This document shows positions 1-8,096 of a stretch of DNA of 59,593 nucleotides, piece by piece (position 1 is the stretch's first letter; every line of letters begins with the position of its first letter). The notes under the pieces were generated by a model. That model saw only the letters and a program-made list of their open reading frames with translations, was not told where the DNA came from and made no database searches. The translations under genes and the position numbers were made by a program. The stretch covers positions 1 through 59,593 of the forward strand of contig CAIWMA010000572.1 in assembly GCA_903913645.1 (NCBI GenBank), read 5' to 3'. Origin of the DNA: an uncultured Bacteroidales bacterium. GTDB lineage: Bacteria > Bacteroidota > Bacteroidia > Bacteroidales > UBA4417.

Positions 1-1
1 A

Positions 2-100
2 AAAATCAAAACTAATAATACCGTCAATAGTAGAACTAAACGCGCCCGCATAGGTAGATTTATTGGTACCGATAAAATTAAACAAATTACTTCAAACTAA
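2..100 (+). CDS. C-terminal tail of an unidentified protein, cut by the window edge
   Basis: A frame open from the first bases reads 32 codons to a TAA at 98-100. The residues are strongly basic and include TKRARIGRFIGTDKIKQ near the end, which reads like the tail of a nucleic-acid-binding or small basic protein. I do not recognise the family. About 100 bp of non-coding DNA follow before the next gene. Such a short open stretch could also be chance in AT-rich DNA, so this is tentative. Confidence 0.4.
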   Translation, partial: KIKTNNTVNSRTKRARIGRFIGTDKIKQITSN

Positions 101-202
101 AACATTAAAAAAGTCAAAATAAGTTCAACTTTACCTTGTAAGGTTGTGCACTTATGCCATTGATATTTTCACGACATTTGTGCCCAAATCAGGAATCAAG
201 GT

Positions 203-1369
203 ATGAAGGGCAAATTTAATTTTATTTTTGTTTTACTGTCAATATGGCTTTCCCAGGGATGTAAAAGCATTTCAGGAGATAAGGTAACTGTTCAGGGGAC
301 TTTCGCCAATATGCCTAATACAACGCTTTATTTTTACCAGCTCCTGCCCGCCAGTCAACCATTAATTGATTCAGTAAATACGGATGCTTCGGGCAGTTTC
401 AGGATTTCCTTCCCTGTTAAAAAATCCGGTTTTTACTTATTGAAACGAAATGCAGAAAATGAAATCACACTGGTCGTTTCACCTGGAGAAGACATTGTGC
501 TTGGCGGCAACGGTAATTCGATCCGAAATACATATACCATCGAAGGGTCAAAAGATTCGAAGGTATATTGGGAATATAATAAATTTACAACTTCCAACCT
601 CAACAAAGTCGATTCTTTGTCACGAATATTTGCCGAAAGCCAGTCTAATCCTGATTTTATTCAAATAAAAAAGCAGCTTGATTCTGCCTATTTAGGAATT
701 TTCAAGCATCAGAAAGAAAAGGTTATGTCATTTGTAAATTATCATACACACTCACTGGCATCGCTACTGGTAATTTCAAATAACTTCGGTCCAAACCCAC
801 TTTTATCTGAGCAATCAAATCCGGAATTATTCCTGAAACTCGACAGCGCTCTTTTTACTTCTTATCCTGAAAACAGCCTTGTAAATACCTTCCATCTGCG
901 GATGCTCGGTTTCAAAGCAGAAATGGCTGATGCCAGGGCGCATGATAAACTCCTGAAACCCGGAATGCCGGCTCCTGAAATTTCACTCTCCAATGCATCA
1001 GGAAAAGAAATTAAACTGTCATCCACACATGGGAAACTTACACTGGTTTATTTCTGGAGCAGTTGGAATGCGATGTGCAGGCAGGGCAACATCAATCTCA
1101 CCAGCATTTACAGCCGTTACCACGACAAAGGTTTTGAAATTTATTCTATTTCTATAGATTCGGATGCTGACTTGTGGAAAAAATCGTATATGCTTGATAA
1201 AGCATATTGGGTACAGGTAAACGATCCGAAAGGACTGGAATCGGATTATTGCAAAACTTACGCTGTAAAAGCCATCCCAATGATGGTTCTTGTTGGGAAA
1301 AATGGAGAAATAATTGCCCGCGATCCTGTGTTTGGCGAGGTGGAAGCATTGATAAAAAAGAATCTTTGA
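203..1369 (+). CDS. Thioredoxin-fold (AhpC/TSA-type) lipoprotein with DUF4369-like N-domain and a one-cysteine active site
   Basis: A 388-residue exported protein. Residues 1-20 are a lipoprotein signal ending at Cys20 (LSQGC). Residues ~27-115 resemble the DUF4369 beta-domain that precedes many Bacteroidota thioredoxins (GTFANMPNTTLYFYQ). Residues ~250-388 are a thioredoxin fold (KPGMPAPEISL, then VYFWSSW, then cis-Pro in AIPMM). In the family the active site reads WCxxC; here it is W288-N-A-M-C292, so the first, nucleophilic cysteine is Asn289 and only Cys292 remains. Dithiol reductase activity is therefore unlikely. A structural, monothiol or peroxidase-like role is possible, but that is inference. 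The protein should sit on the periplasmic face of the envelope. It appears to be monocistronic, with a repeat tract right after the stop. The ATG at 203 is the only start that keeps the whole lipoprotein signal. Confidence 0.85.
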   Translation: MKGKFNFIFVLLSIWLSQGCKSISGDKVTVQGTFANMPNTTLYFYQLLPASQPLIDSVNTDASGSFRISFPVKKSGFYLLKRNAENEITLVVSPGEDIVLGGNGNSIRNTYTIEGSKDSKVYWEYNKFTTSNLNKVDSLSRIFAESQSNPDFIQIKKQLDSAYLGIFKHQKEKVMSFVNYHTHSLASLLVISNNFGPNPLLSEQSNPELFLKLDSALFTSYPENSLVNTFHLRMLGFKAEMADARAHDKLLKPGMPAPEISLSNASGKEIKLSSTHGKLTLVYFWSSWNAMCRQGNINLTSIYSRYHDKGFEIYSISIDSDADLWKKSYMLDKAYWVQVNDPKGLESDYCKTYAVKAIPMMVLVGKNGEIIARDPVFGEVEALIKKNL

Positions 1370-1377
1370 TGTGGAAT

Positions 1378-1472
1378 GTCGGATTACGGATCGCGTCTGT
1401 CGGATCGCGGATTGCGGATATCTACACTCCCTACTTATAACTTATAATTCATAACTCATAACTCATATTTCA
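1378..1472. repeat. Two adjoining degenerate short tandem repeats
   Basis: Starting 8 bp after the preceding stop, 1378-1419 repeats variants of GGATYRCG (GTCGGATTACGGATCGCG and similar). Then 1433-1472 repeats variants of ATAACTCAT/ATAATTCAT. The second unit recurs at 56031-56082 on the other strand. No protein-coding signal is visible. Confidence 0.75.
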
Positions 1473-1479
1473 TCCTCAA

Positions 1480-2259
1480 ATGGAGCCAACAAAAACTAAT
1501 ATATACTTTGCAAGCGATTTTCACCTTGGCATTCCCGACAGGCAAAGCAGCCTGGTACGCGAGAAAAGGCTGATCCGTTGGTTGGATATGGTTCAGCAAG
1601 ATGCCGAAGCTATTTACATGCTTGGTGACCTTTTCGATTTCTGGTTCGAATATAAAACCGTTGTTCCCAAAGGATACACCCGTTTATTCGCAAAACTTGC
1701 TGAGATAACGGAAAGAGGCATTCCCATTCATTTTTTCAAAGGGAACCACGATTTCTGGGCTTTCGATTACCTGAACAATGAATCGGGAGTTATTATTCAC
1801 GACGACCCACTTGAAATAGAATTAAAAGGAAGTAAATTCTTTCTTGCTCATGGCGATGGCCTGGGTCCCGGCGATCATGGGTATAAATTCCTGAAAAAAG
1901 TCTTCCTTTTAAAATTCAACCAGTTTCTTTTTCGCTGGCTTCACCCAGACATAGGAACAAAAATGGGCTTGTATTTTTCGCGTGGAAGCCGAATTTCGAA
2001 TATGATAAAGCAGGATAAAGATGAAAATTTCTTCCTGCATGACCAGGAATTCCTTCTGGTATTTTCGCGTGAAATGGCAGCAAAAAAACCTGATACGGAT
2101 TACTTCGTTTTCGGACACAGGCATATCCCGACAAACATTAAAGTCTCTGATAAAGCCAGTTGCATCATCCTGGGTGATTGGGTAACACATTTCTCCTATG
2201 GCAAATTCGATGGCGAGACATTTGAAATAAAGTATTTTGAGAAAAAGGAAAAGGGATAA
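1480..2259 (+). CDS. lpxH: UDP-2,3-diacylglucosamine hydrolase-like metallophosphoesterase (LpxH type)
   Basis: A 259-residue calcineurin-fold phosphoesterase. Family motifs occur in order: SDFHLG (Asp13, His15), LGDLFDFW (Asp50), GNHD (Asn89, His90), AHGDG (His124) and FGHRH near the C-terminus. These are the two-metal ligands of LpxH, which cleaves UDP-2,3-diacylglucosamine to lipid X and UMP in lipid A synthesis on the cytoplasmic side of the inner membrane. LGDLFDFWFEY is typical of Bacteroidota LpxH homologues. Length is close to the family (~240-260). There is no signal peptide, as expected. It follows a repeat tract, with the next gene 72 bp on. Assignment to LpxH rather than a generic UDP-sugar phosphoesterase is strong but rests on motifs alone. 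Confidence 0.82.
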   Translation: MEPTKTNIYFASDFHLGIPDRQSSLVREKRLIRWLDMVQQDAEAIYMLGDLFDFWFEYKTVVPKGYTRLFAKLAEITERGIPIHFFKGNHDFWAFDYLNNESGVIIHDDPLEIELKGSKFFLAHGDGLGPGDHGYKFLKKVFLLKFNQFLFRWLHPDIGTKMGLYFSRGSRISNMIKQDKDENFFLHDQEFLLVFSREMAAKKPDTDYFVFGHRHIPTNIKVSDKASCIILGDWVTHFSYGKFDGETFEIKYFEKKEKG

Positions 2260-2331
2260 AAAATCTTGTATTAATTCTTTTAAAGAGGAATAAACTGCCA
2301 CAGTGATCAGCAATCCACTAACAATACTAAA

Positions 2332-2934
2332 TTGAAATTTTATATCCCGAAACTACTTTTATACAGCCGACTTGTAATTGCGTTTATTATACTTTTTGTT
2401 ACGCTGATGAATATTACTAATTTAAAATGGTTCGTATTGTCTTTGCTGCTTACAGGCATAATAACCGACATTTTTGATGGAATAATTGCTCGGAAACTAG
2501 AAATTTCGACCGAAAATTTCAGGCTGCTGGATACAGTTTTTGATCTGTTCTTTTATTTATCCGTTCTTATTTTTATTAATTCAACCAATCACCTTCAAAT
2601 CGCTGGCAATATAAAACTCATTTTGATCCTATTATCACTGGAAGGCTTAATGTATATCATCAGCTTAATCCGATTCGGGAAACTTCCATCCCCACACGCA
2701 ATTTTGTCAAAATTCTGGGGGCTTTATTTAGTTGTCGAATTTTCACTTCTAATTTTAGGTGTTCAGGGAAATCATTTTACAATTGCTTTGTGTATAGGCT
2801 TAGCAGTGCACATTGATAGAGTTTTAATTTACACAATCCTTAAAAAGTGGGCTCATGACATTCCTTCATCCTACCATGCCATTTTAATTTGGAACGGCAA
2901 GCTAATCGAAAGGAACAAGTTGTTCAATGGATAA
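2332..2934 (+). CDS. CDP-alcohol phosphatidyltransferase family membrane protein, motif partly degenerate
   Basis: A 200-residue protein with about six membrane segments. The CDP-alcohol phosphatidyltransferase signature D-x2-D-G-x2-A-R...D-x3-D is recognisable as DIFDGIIAR then LLDTVFD around residues 45-75, so the four metal-binding aspartates are kept. The glycine that normally precedes the LD pair is replaced (ENFRLLD). The family joins a CDP-activated lipid to an alcohol such as glycerol phosphate or inositol phosphate in the inner membrane. The frame begins with TTG at 2332; no in-frame ATG upstream gives a better start, and the first residues already form the N-terminal amphipathic/TM part. 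It follows lpxH by 72 bp. The specific substrate cannot be read. A link with the GGGP synthase at 39.6 kb is only a speculation. Confidence 0.72.
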   Translation: MKFYIPKLLLYSRLVIAFIILFVTLMNITNLKWFVLSLLLTGIITDIFDGIIARKLEISTENFRLLDTVFDLFFYLSVLIFINSTNHLQIAGNIKLILILLSLEGLMYIISLIRFGKLPSPHAILSKFWGLYLVVEFSLLILGVQGNHFTIALCIGLAVHIDRVLIYTILKKWAHDIPSSYHAILIWNGKLIERNKLFNG

Positions 2935-3058
2935 ATCATTGACAAATCGGTTTTTATAAGCTATTCTGATTTTAACAACTTTATCCGTTCATTGAATACA
3001 ATTTAACCCGCATTAGTCCAGACATTTGAATCATTAATCCTCACAAAAAAATATTTTA

Positions 3059-4438
3059 ATGGAAAATCTGAAAAGTTACATCCAATCGAACTCACAACGT
3101 TATCTCGATGAGTTATTCGGACTTATCCGCATTCCTTCAATTAGTTCCGAAAGCGAACATAAAGAGGATATGGTGAAAACAGCCCAATACGTAGTCGATT
3201 CACTTTTAAAAGCCGGTGCCGACACGGCTGAAATTATGCCTACTACCGGCCACCCTGTTGTATATGGCGAAAAGATAATTGATCCGGCAAAACCTACCAT
3301 CCTGGTTTATGGACATTATGATGTAATGCCTGTTGATCCGCTCGAGTTCTGGACTTCTCCACCTTTTGAGCCGGTAATACGGGATGGAAAAATATTTGCC
3401 CGGGGCTCTGTGGATGATAAAGGACAGCTCTTTATGCAGGTAAAGGCTTTTGAATATCTTGTTCTAACCGATCAGCTTCAGTTTAATGTAAAGTGGATGG
3501 TTGAAGGCGAGGAAGAAATGGGTTCTCCGGCTTTGGCGGCATGGCTTCCTGTAAACAAAGATCTTCTCAAAGCTGATCTTATCCTGGTTTCGGATACCAG
3601 TATGATTGGTTTAAATATTCCTAGTATTACAGTAGGTTTACGTGGGCTTGCCTATATGGAAGTAGAAGTTACCGGTCCCGACAAAGACCTGCATTCCGGA
3701 ATTTATGGCGGTGCTGTGGCAAATCCGGCAAATATCCTTGCCAAAATGATCGCGTCACTTCATGATGAGAACAACCACATTACTATTCCTGGTTTTTACG
3801 ATGATGTATTGGAACTTTCGGCCGAGGAACGTGCCGATATGGCCCGTGCTCCTTTTAACCTCGAAGAGTACAAGAAAAAGCTTGACGTAAAAACGACCCT
3901 TTGCGAAAAAGGATATACAGTGAACGAATGCACCGGTATACGCCCGACATTGGATGTAAACGGTATGTGGAGCGGTTATACAGGCGAAGGATCAAAAACC
4001 GTGCTACCGGGTAAGGCTTTCGCGAAAATCAGCATGCGACTGGTTCCTCACCAGGATCCACATAAAATTGCGGAACTTTTTACCCGTCATTTCGAATCCA
4101 TTGCTCCAGAATGTGTGAAAATTACTGTTAAAGAACACCATGGCGGTTATCCTTACGTAGCACCAACCAATACAGCTGCTTACCGGGCTGCAAGCAAAGC
4201 GTATGAAACAACTTTTGGAATAAAACCGGTACCTACCCGTAGCGGCGGAAGTATTCCTATTATCTCAACTTTCGAACAGGTATTGGGTATAAAATCCATT
4301 TTGATGGGATTTGGACTTGATACAGATGCCGCCCATTCGCCAAACGAAAATTACCACCTGGAATGTTTCTATAAAGGAATTGAAACGATAACGTGGTTTT
4401 ATAAATATTATGCTGATGAAATTAATGTAAAATCTTAA
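3059..4438 (+). CDS. M20/M25 family dipeptidase (CNDP-like)
   Basis: A 459-residue zinc peptidase without signal peptide, so cytoplasmic. Metal-site motifs in order: YGHYDV (His86, Asp88), GSVDDKGQ (bridging Asp119/120) and EGEEEMGS (catalytic and ligand glutamates ~149-152). VSDTSM (~178) and HSPNENY near the C-terminus supply the last ligands. The dimerisation/lid domain lies between ~190 and 330. Length and order match the cytosolic nonspecific dipeptidase/carnosinase group. The enzyme hydrolyses dipeptides for amino-acid recycling. The ATG at 3059 starts right at the family N-terminus. It is separated by 124 bp from the gene upstream and converges on the GH43 gene downstream, so it is probably transcribed alone. 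Confidence 0.88.
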   Translation: MENLKSYIQSNSQRYLDELFGLIRIPSISSESEHKEDMVKTAQYVVDSLLKAGADTAEIMPTTGHPVVYGEKIIDPAKPTILVYGHYDVMPVDPLEFWTSPPFEPVIRDGKIFARGSVDDKGQLFMQVKAFEYLVLTDQLQFNVKWMVEGEEEMGSPALAAWLPVNKDLLKADLILVSDTSMIGLNIPSITVGLRGLAYMEVEVTGPDKDLHSGIYGGAVANPANILAKMIASLHDENNHITIPGFYDDVLELSAEERADMARAPFNLEEYKKKLDVKTTLCEKGYTVNECTGIRPTLDVNGMWSGYTGEGSKTVLPGKAFAKISMRLVPHQDPHKIAELFTRHFESIAPECVKITVKEHHGGYPYVAPTNTAAYRAASKAYETTFGIKPVPTRSGGSIPIISTFEQVLGIKSILMGFGLDTDAAHSPNENYHLECFYKGIETITWFYKYYADEINVKS

Positions 4439-4555
4439 TCTTGGTCAAATTACAAATAGAAATCCCGTTCAGCTATAAGCCGTAGGGGCATTTTTGTATT
4501 AAAAGTTAAACCTAACTGACTTATATGAAAAGCATTGACATTCAGATTTTCGCCT

Positions 4556-5560
4556 TTAAGGTATATAAGGCTTACCAACGACTAATTTATCGCCCGATAA
4601 ATCTACTTCAAACAAATGTGGATTCCTTACAAAACGACCATTTATAACTTTATGGCTGTGCACTGCCATAAGTTGCTTTCCATTCAATGCAGTAAACAAC
4701 ATACCATGACCGTAATCAGGCGGTGTGATTGGATTTTTCTCCTGTATCCATGGGCCGTCGAGTGTACCGCTTTCTGAATAGGCAACTCCCTGTGTATAAA
4801 CAGAGTAAACCCAGCTGGTCCATATCATCCCCAATCGCCCTGTGGCTGTGTGAAACAAGTACGGGCCGTCGGTAACTTTATTCGGGCCGTCGTTGCCTTT
4901 TTCGTCTTTCTCACGACTCCACGGCGAATCACTGGCACGGAACAATATTTTTCCTTCGCCTAAAGTACCACTTAAATCGGGTTTCAGTTCAATCTTTTCA
5001 ATTGTTCCATTCCAATTCTGTAACCATTCGTAACAGTATACCATATAGGGTTTCCCATCCGTGTCAATCCAAAAAGTCCCATCCAGGGTAGGCTTATCAG
5101 CAGGTAAATACGTGGGATCTTTCATCGGAATAAAAGGACCATCCGGCTTATCGCTTACCAGTACATGGCTGGCGCGACGTTCTATTATATTACCTTTAAC
5201 TGTATCAATTTTAACCGATTGATTAGTAAAAGTGGCGAAATAGTAATACTTATCTTTGTATGTGTGAATTTCGGCAGCCCATATCATCGGCCTGGGTCCC
5301 ATCCATGAATTTGAATCTGTTTTTGCAACAGTGCAAGGTCCATCCCAATATTTCAAATCTTTGCTCTTCCAAAGCAGACCGCCTGTTCCGGTCATATAAT
5401 ACATATTTGTTTTATGATCTGCCAGTATAAAAGGATCACTTAAGACAATGGAGTCCAGAGGAATATTCAATCTGATTTCATGCTTCCAACTGTTCTGTGC
5501 CTTCAGTACTGATGAAAAAAACAAGAAACAGGGAATGATTAAAAAGAGCTTTTTCAACAT
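4556..5560 (-). CDS. Glycoside hydrolase family 43 protein, exported
   Basis: A 334-residue protein with an N-terminal signal peptide (residues ~1-21, ending around VLKA-QN). The five-bladed GH43 fold shows as repeated DPF/ADH, WAAEIH, DGTFWID and DGPYLF blade motifs. Asp of LSDPFIL is the probable catalytic base. At the usual general-acid position the motif is VTDGPYL, with Asp instead of the more common Glu; this form occurs in some Bacteroidota GH43 branches, so activity is not excluded. GH43 enzymes remove arabinose, xylose or galactose side groups. There is no SusC/SusD pair or other carbohydrate gene nearby, so this is not a polysaccharide utilisation locus. It is convergent with the M20 gene. 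Confidence 0.85.
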   Translation of the reverse strand: MLKKLFLIIPCFLFFSSVLKAQNSWKHEIRLNIPLDSIVLSDPFILADHKTNMYYMTGTGGLLWKSKDLKYWDGPCTVAKTDSNSWMGPRPMIWAAEIHTYKDKYYYFATFTNQSVKIDTVKGNIIERRASHVLVSDKPDGPFIPMKDPTYLPADKPTLDGTFWIDTDGKPYMVYCYEWLQNWNGTIEKIELKPDLSGTLGEGKILFRASDSPWSREKDEKGNDGPNKVTDGPYLFHTATGRLGMIWTSWVYSVYTQGVAYSESGTLDGPWIQEKNPITPPDYGHGMLFTALNGKQLMAVHSHKVINGRFVRNPHLFEVDLSGDKLVVGKPYIP

Positions 5561-5718
5561 ATTTATTTTTGGGGTTCAACATTAATGGAGCCTCTAATTG
5601 TGAGGGAATTGATAATAAATAATTACAGTACAAAAGTCGGGAAATATGCCTTTTAGCATTACAACCGGTTAAATGGCTTTACTTTCTACTACCTGAATTT
5701 AATGAGACGGTCAGCAAA

Positions 5719-6210
5719 TCAATCTTCATCTTTATCATTCTGGTGTTCAATGATATACCGCTTCGTAGCCTCATTCCTGAATTCGGCATGCCTTATTTGC
5801 CCGCCTGTCCGGCCGATATAGACCATTGCACAAGCACTGATCAATGAAAATGCGAGTGTAATAAGGATCAGCAAACGAATGGATTTATCTTTTTTCCAGA
5901 TACTGTATAATGAACTGGCAGCCAATAAGCCTGCAGTAGCCATAAGGTACATGCCAATTGTGGCAATATTTTCGTGGCGGCTGATCAGGCTTTTAGCAAT
6001 ATCGGGTAAGCCTCGCATTACTTCTCCTGCCGGATCGCCTGTCAAATAAGCAATAATTGCCATTAACGATGCAAAAACAATGGTTCCAAGTCCGCTGATT
6101 TTGACACCCTGATTTTTAAATATCATTCCGGTAGCCAATAATGTGGTGCCGATTATTACGCCAATAATAGGAAAATGATTGAAAACCAGATGCAAATATG
6201 CCCAATTCAT
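5719..6210 (-). CDS. Four-helix inner-membrane protein, DUF2231-like
   Basis: 163 residues from the ATG at 6208-6210 (MNWAYLHLVFNHFPIIG); a longer frame to 6306 exists, but its N-terminus is not membrane-like. Four hydrophobic segments are visible (about residues 10-28, 37-55, 85-103 and 115-135) and the tail is charged. The N-terminal H-x-x-x-N-H-F-P-I pattern with paired histidines resembles DUF2231-type membrane proteins, sometimes proposed to bind haem or metal. That is family knowledge, not something shown here. It is transcribed in the same direction as the DUF6600-like gene upstream, but a terminator separates them (6327-6361). Confidence 0.6.
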   Translation of the reverse strand: MNWAYLHLVFNHFPIIGVIIGTTLLATGMIFKNQGVKISGLGTIVFASLMAIIAYLTGDPAGEVMRGLPDIAKSLISRHENIATIGMYLMATAGLLAASSLYSIWKKDKSIRLLILITLAFSLISACAMVYIGRTGGQIRHAEFRNEATKRYIIEHQNDKDED

Positions 6211-6326
6211 AAAATTTATTTTAAAAGCATGTAAAACTAGAAAAGCAGGAGTCCTTAACCGGAACTTCAATTCGTTTACAAATATAAATGAATTTGTACA
6301 CGGCATAACTTTGATCGCCTACAGGT

Positions 6327-6361
6327 AAAAAAAAACGGCTGCAGAATCTCTCCTGCAACCG
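6327..6361 (-). terminator. Rho-independent terminator of the DUF6600-like gene
   Basis: On the minus strand, CGGTTGCAG and CTGCAGCCG form a 9-bp stem (one G-U pair) with an 8-nt loop, followed by nine U. It begins 24 bp after the stop of the gene at 6385. Confidence 0.85.
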
Positions 6362-6384
6362 TTCTTTCATTTATTCCAATCAAA

Positions 6385-7860
6385 TTACCTCCTGTTTGGA
6401 ATGCCTGATGATCTGTTTTCGGAATTCTCAATTGACTTTCTGCTCTCGCTAACTACTGGTTTCACTTCCTCTTTAGTCGATTGCTTTCTTTCGGTATTTT
6501 CATTGTGTGTATTTGACGTTGATGTTGCATTCTGAGTTCTTTGTTCACGGGTTGGCTGTATCACAGGAGTTTGTCTTTGTTGCGATTCACGCGAAGCGTT
6601 ATTGGTATTTACATTCTCGCGGACAGGAACGCTGTTACGGGTCTGACGATTATCTGTATTTTCAACCCTGTTGGTATTTCCTATAGCACGGTTGCCTTCT
6701 GTTACATTTATATTGCTTCTGCGGTCTGGATTTTCCTTTTGCGCTTCCGTGGAAGGACGGTTTGTATTCCTTTCAGGTGCTGCCTGGGATGAGTTTCGCG
6801 GATCATTCCGGGTTTCCCTGTTTGCTGAATTGTTGCGCGGTTCAGGCTGAGTGGTTGCGCGGGGAACTTCCCTTGAATACCTGGTATCCTCAGTAGTTGC
6901 TGTGTTTGGAGTTTGTGTTGAAGTATGTGAGTCAACTCTCGTTTCCCTAGATGAATTGTTTTCACGTTGAACTGGTTTTGGAGTTATTGTTCGGCCTACG
7001 GTCTGGTTTTCGCGAATCCGGTTTTCGCCGGGATCGTTTGTACGGGCAGTGGTCCGTTCTATTTTTCTTCCAGTTCTAACCTGTTCAACATTGCGGTATT
7101 CAGCCGGACGATAATCGTTGCGCTTGTTTTCAACAGTCGGGCGGTAAACATCCAACCTGTTATTGTGTATACCTGACTTTTCGGGCCTCTCACTTTCACC
7201 AACTTCCATTCTTCTTACTTTGGTAGTGCTGTACCTCTCAACATCTGCAACCTTGGGACCATTATACCACGAATTCTGGTTATTGCGGTTGTCACCAACA
7301 TATACATTAGTAATATGAGTAATGTTATTATGATGTACCGGGCGTTCGTAGATATAGCGGTCCCAGTTGCTTGAGCAGAAATGATCTTGGGAAACAAAGG
7401 TCCACCAGGGATCGGGAGCATACCAGTTCGATTGTACATAAACAGTTGGTCCCATAGGAGCCCAGCCCCAGTAGTTATCGTACGAACCCCAGTTTACCCA
7501 GGCAGGAGCCCAATCGTATCCGGGAATCCAAAGCCAACCCAGGTAATTATCGAAATCCCAGCGGCCGTAGTGGAAAGTAGCCCATCCCCAATCGTAACCG
7601 GAAGACCAGGTCCAGCCATAATCGGTATAAACCCAGTTACCATTAGATGAGTATGGCCTGAATGATTCAGGGTTATCGAAATACGGGCGCCAGACGTACC
7701 CGTAATCAGGAGAATTAATCCAATCTCCATAAGGCGAAAGTTGATCGTAAAAAGTCTGGATTGAGATGGTTATATTGGCATTTCTGTTTCTGTATCTGTG
7801 TGCTTCGGCACTGAATACTATAACCATCGAAAGGAACAGGAATAAGGTTATCTTTTTCAT
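6385..7860 (-). CDS. Exported DUF6600-like aromatic (YG/WG-rich) protein with long disordered N/R/T-rich tail
   Basis: 491 residues from the ATG at 7858-7860 (MKKITLFLFLSMV...); the in-frame ATG six codons earlier would place extra residues before the signal peptide. After the signal (~1-20), residues ~28-165 carry repeated short Trp/Tyr/Gly blocks: LSPYGDW, YGYVWRP, YGWTWSSGYDWGWA, YGRWDF and YWGWAPMGP. This pattern matches the DUF6600/YXWGXW-type beta-rich domain. Residues ~190-490 are low complexity and rich in Asn, Arg, Thr and Ser, and are probably disordered. A function in the outer envelope is likely, but no biochemical role is known to me. It is a single-gene unit with its own terminator. 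Confidence 0.72.
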   Translation of the reverse strand: MKKITLFLFLSMVIVFSAEAHRYRNRNANITISIQTFYDQLSPYGDWINSPDYGYVWRPYFDNPESFRPYSSNGNWVYTDYGWTWSSGYDWGWATFHYGRWDFDNYLGWLWIPGYDWAPAWVNWGSYDNYWGWAPMGPTVYVQSNWYAPDPWWTFVSQDHFCSSNWDRYIYERPVHHNNITHITNVYVGDNRNNQNSWYNGPKVADVERYSTTKVRRMEVGESERPEKSGIHNNRLDVYRPTVENKRNDYRPAEYRNVEQVRTGRKIERTTARTNDPGENRIRENQTVGRTITPKPVQRENNSSRETRVDSHTSTQTPNTATTEDTRYSREVPRATTQPEPRNNSANRETRNDPRNSSQAAPERNTNRPSTEAQKENPDRRSNINVTEGNRAIGNTNRVENTDNRQTRNSVPVRENVNTNNASRESQQRQTPVIQPTREQRTQNATSTSNTHNENTERKQSTKEEVKPVVSESRKSIENSENRSSGIPNRR

Positions 7861-8040
7861 GGCGGTAGAGATTAACATTACGTTATTAACAAAACTCTTT
7901 ATTTACAGTTGTTTCAGACAGTCTGTTATTAAGTGCGATGCAAAGCCCGTGCCACAATTACTGCTTTTATAAATAAATTATCGCGTGGTATAATAATCTG
8001 GAATAGGAAATAATCAAAGTGAATTGGTTATCAGCCAGAT

Positions 8041-8075
8041 AAAAAAAACCGGAAGTTGAAAAAACTTCCGGTTTT
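8041..8075 (-). terminator. Rho-independent terminator of dsbD
   Basis: AAAACCGGAAGTT and AACTTCCGGTTTT form a 13-bp perfect stem with a 5-nt loop. In the minus direction it ends in an uninterrupted U tract. The symmetry would allow bidirectional action, but the only gene ending here is dsbD, 22 bp away. Confidence 0.9.
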
Positions 8076-8096
8076 CAATAATTTATATTCTACAAT

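Noticed and set aside
1207-1440. 77-residue plus frame over the end of the thioredoxin-like gene and the following repeat
   Set aside because: It is an out-of-frame shadow that continues into the GGAT repeat.
4080-4100. TTCGAATCC, resembling a tRNA T-loop
   Set aside because: It lies in the M20 peptidase coding frame and no acceptor or anticodon arms surround it. I found no tRNA in the window.
4556-5560. GH43 gene as part of a polysaccharide utilisation locus
   Set aside because: There is no SusC/SusD pair, sulfatase or hybrid sensor nearby; the TonB receptor at 29.1 kb is far away and lacks a SusD partner.
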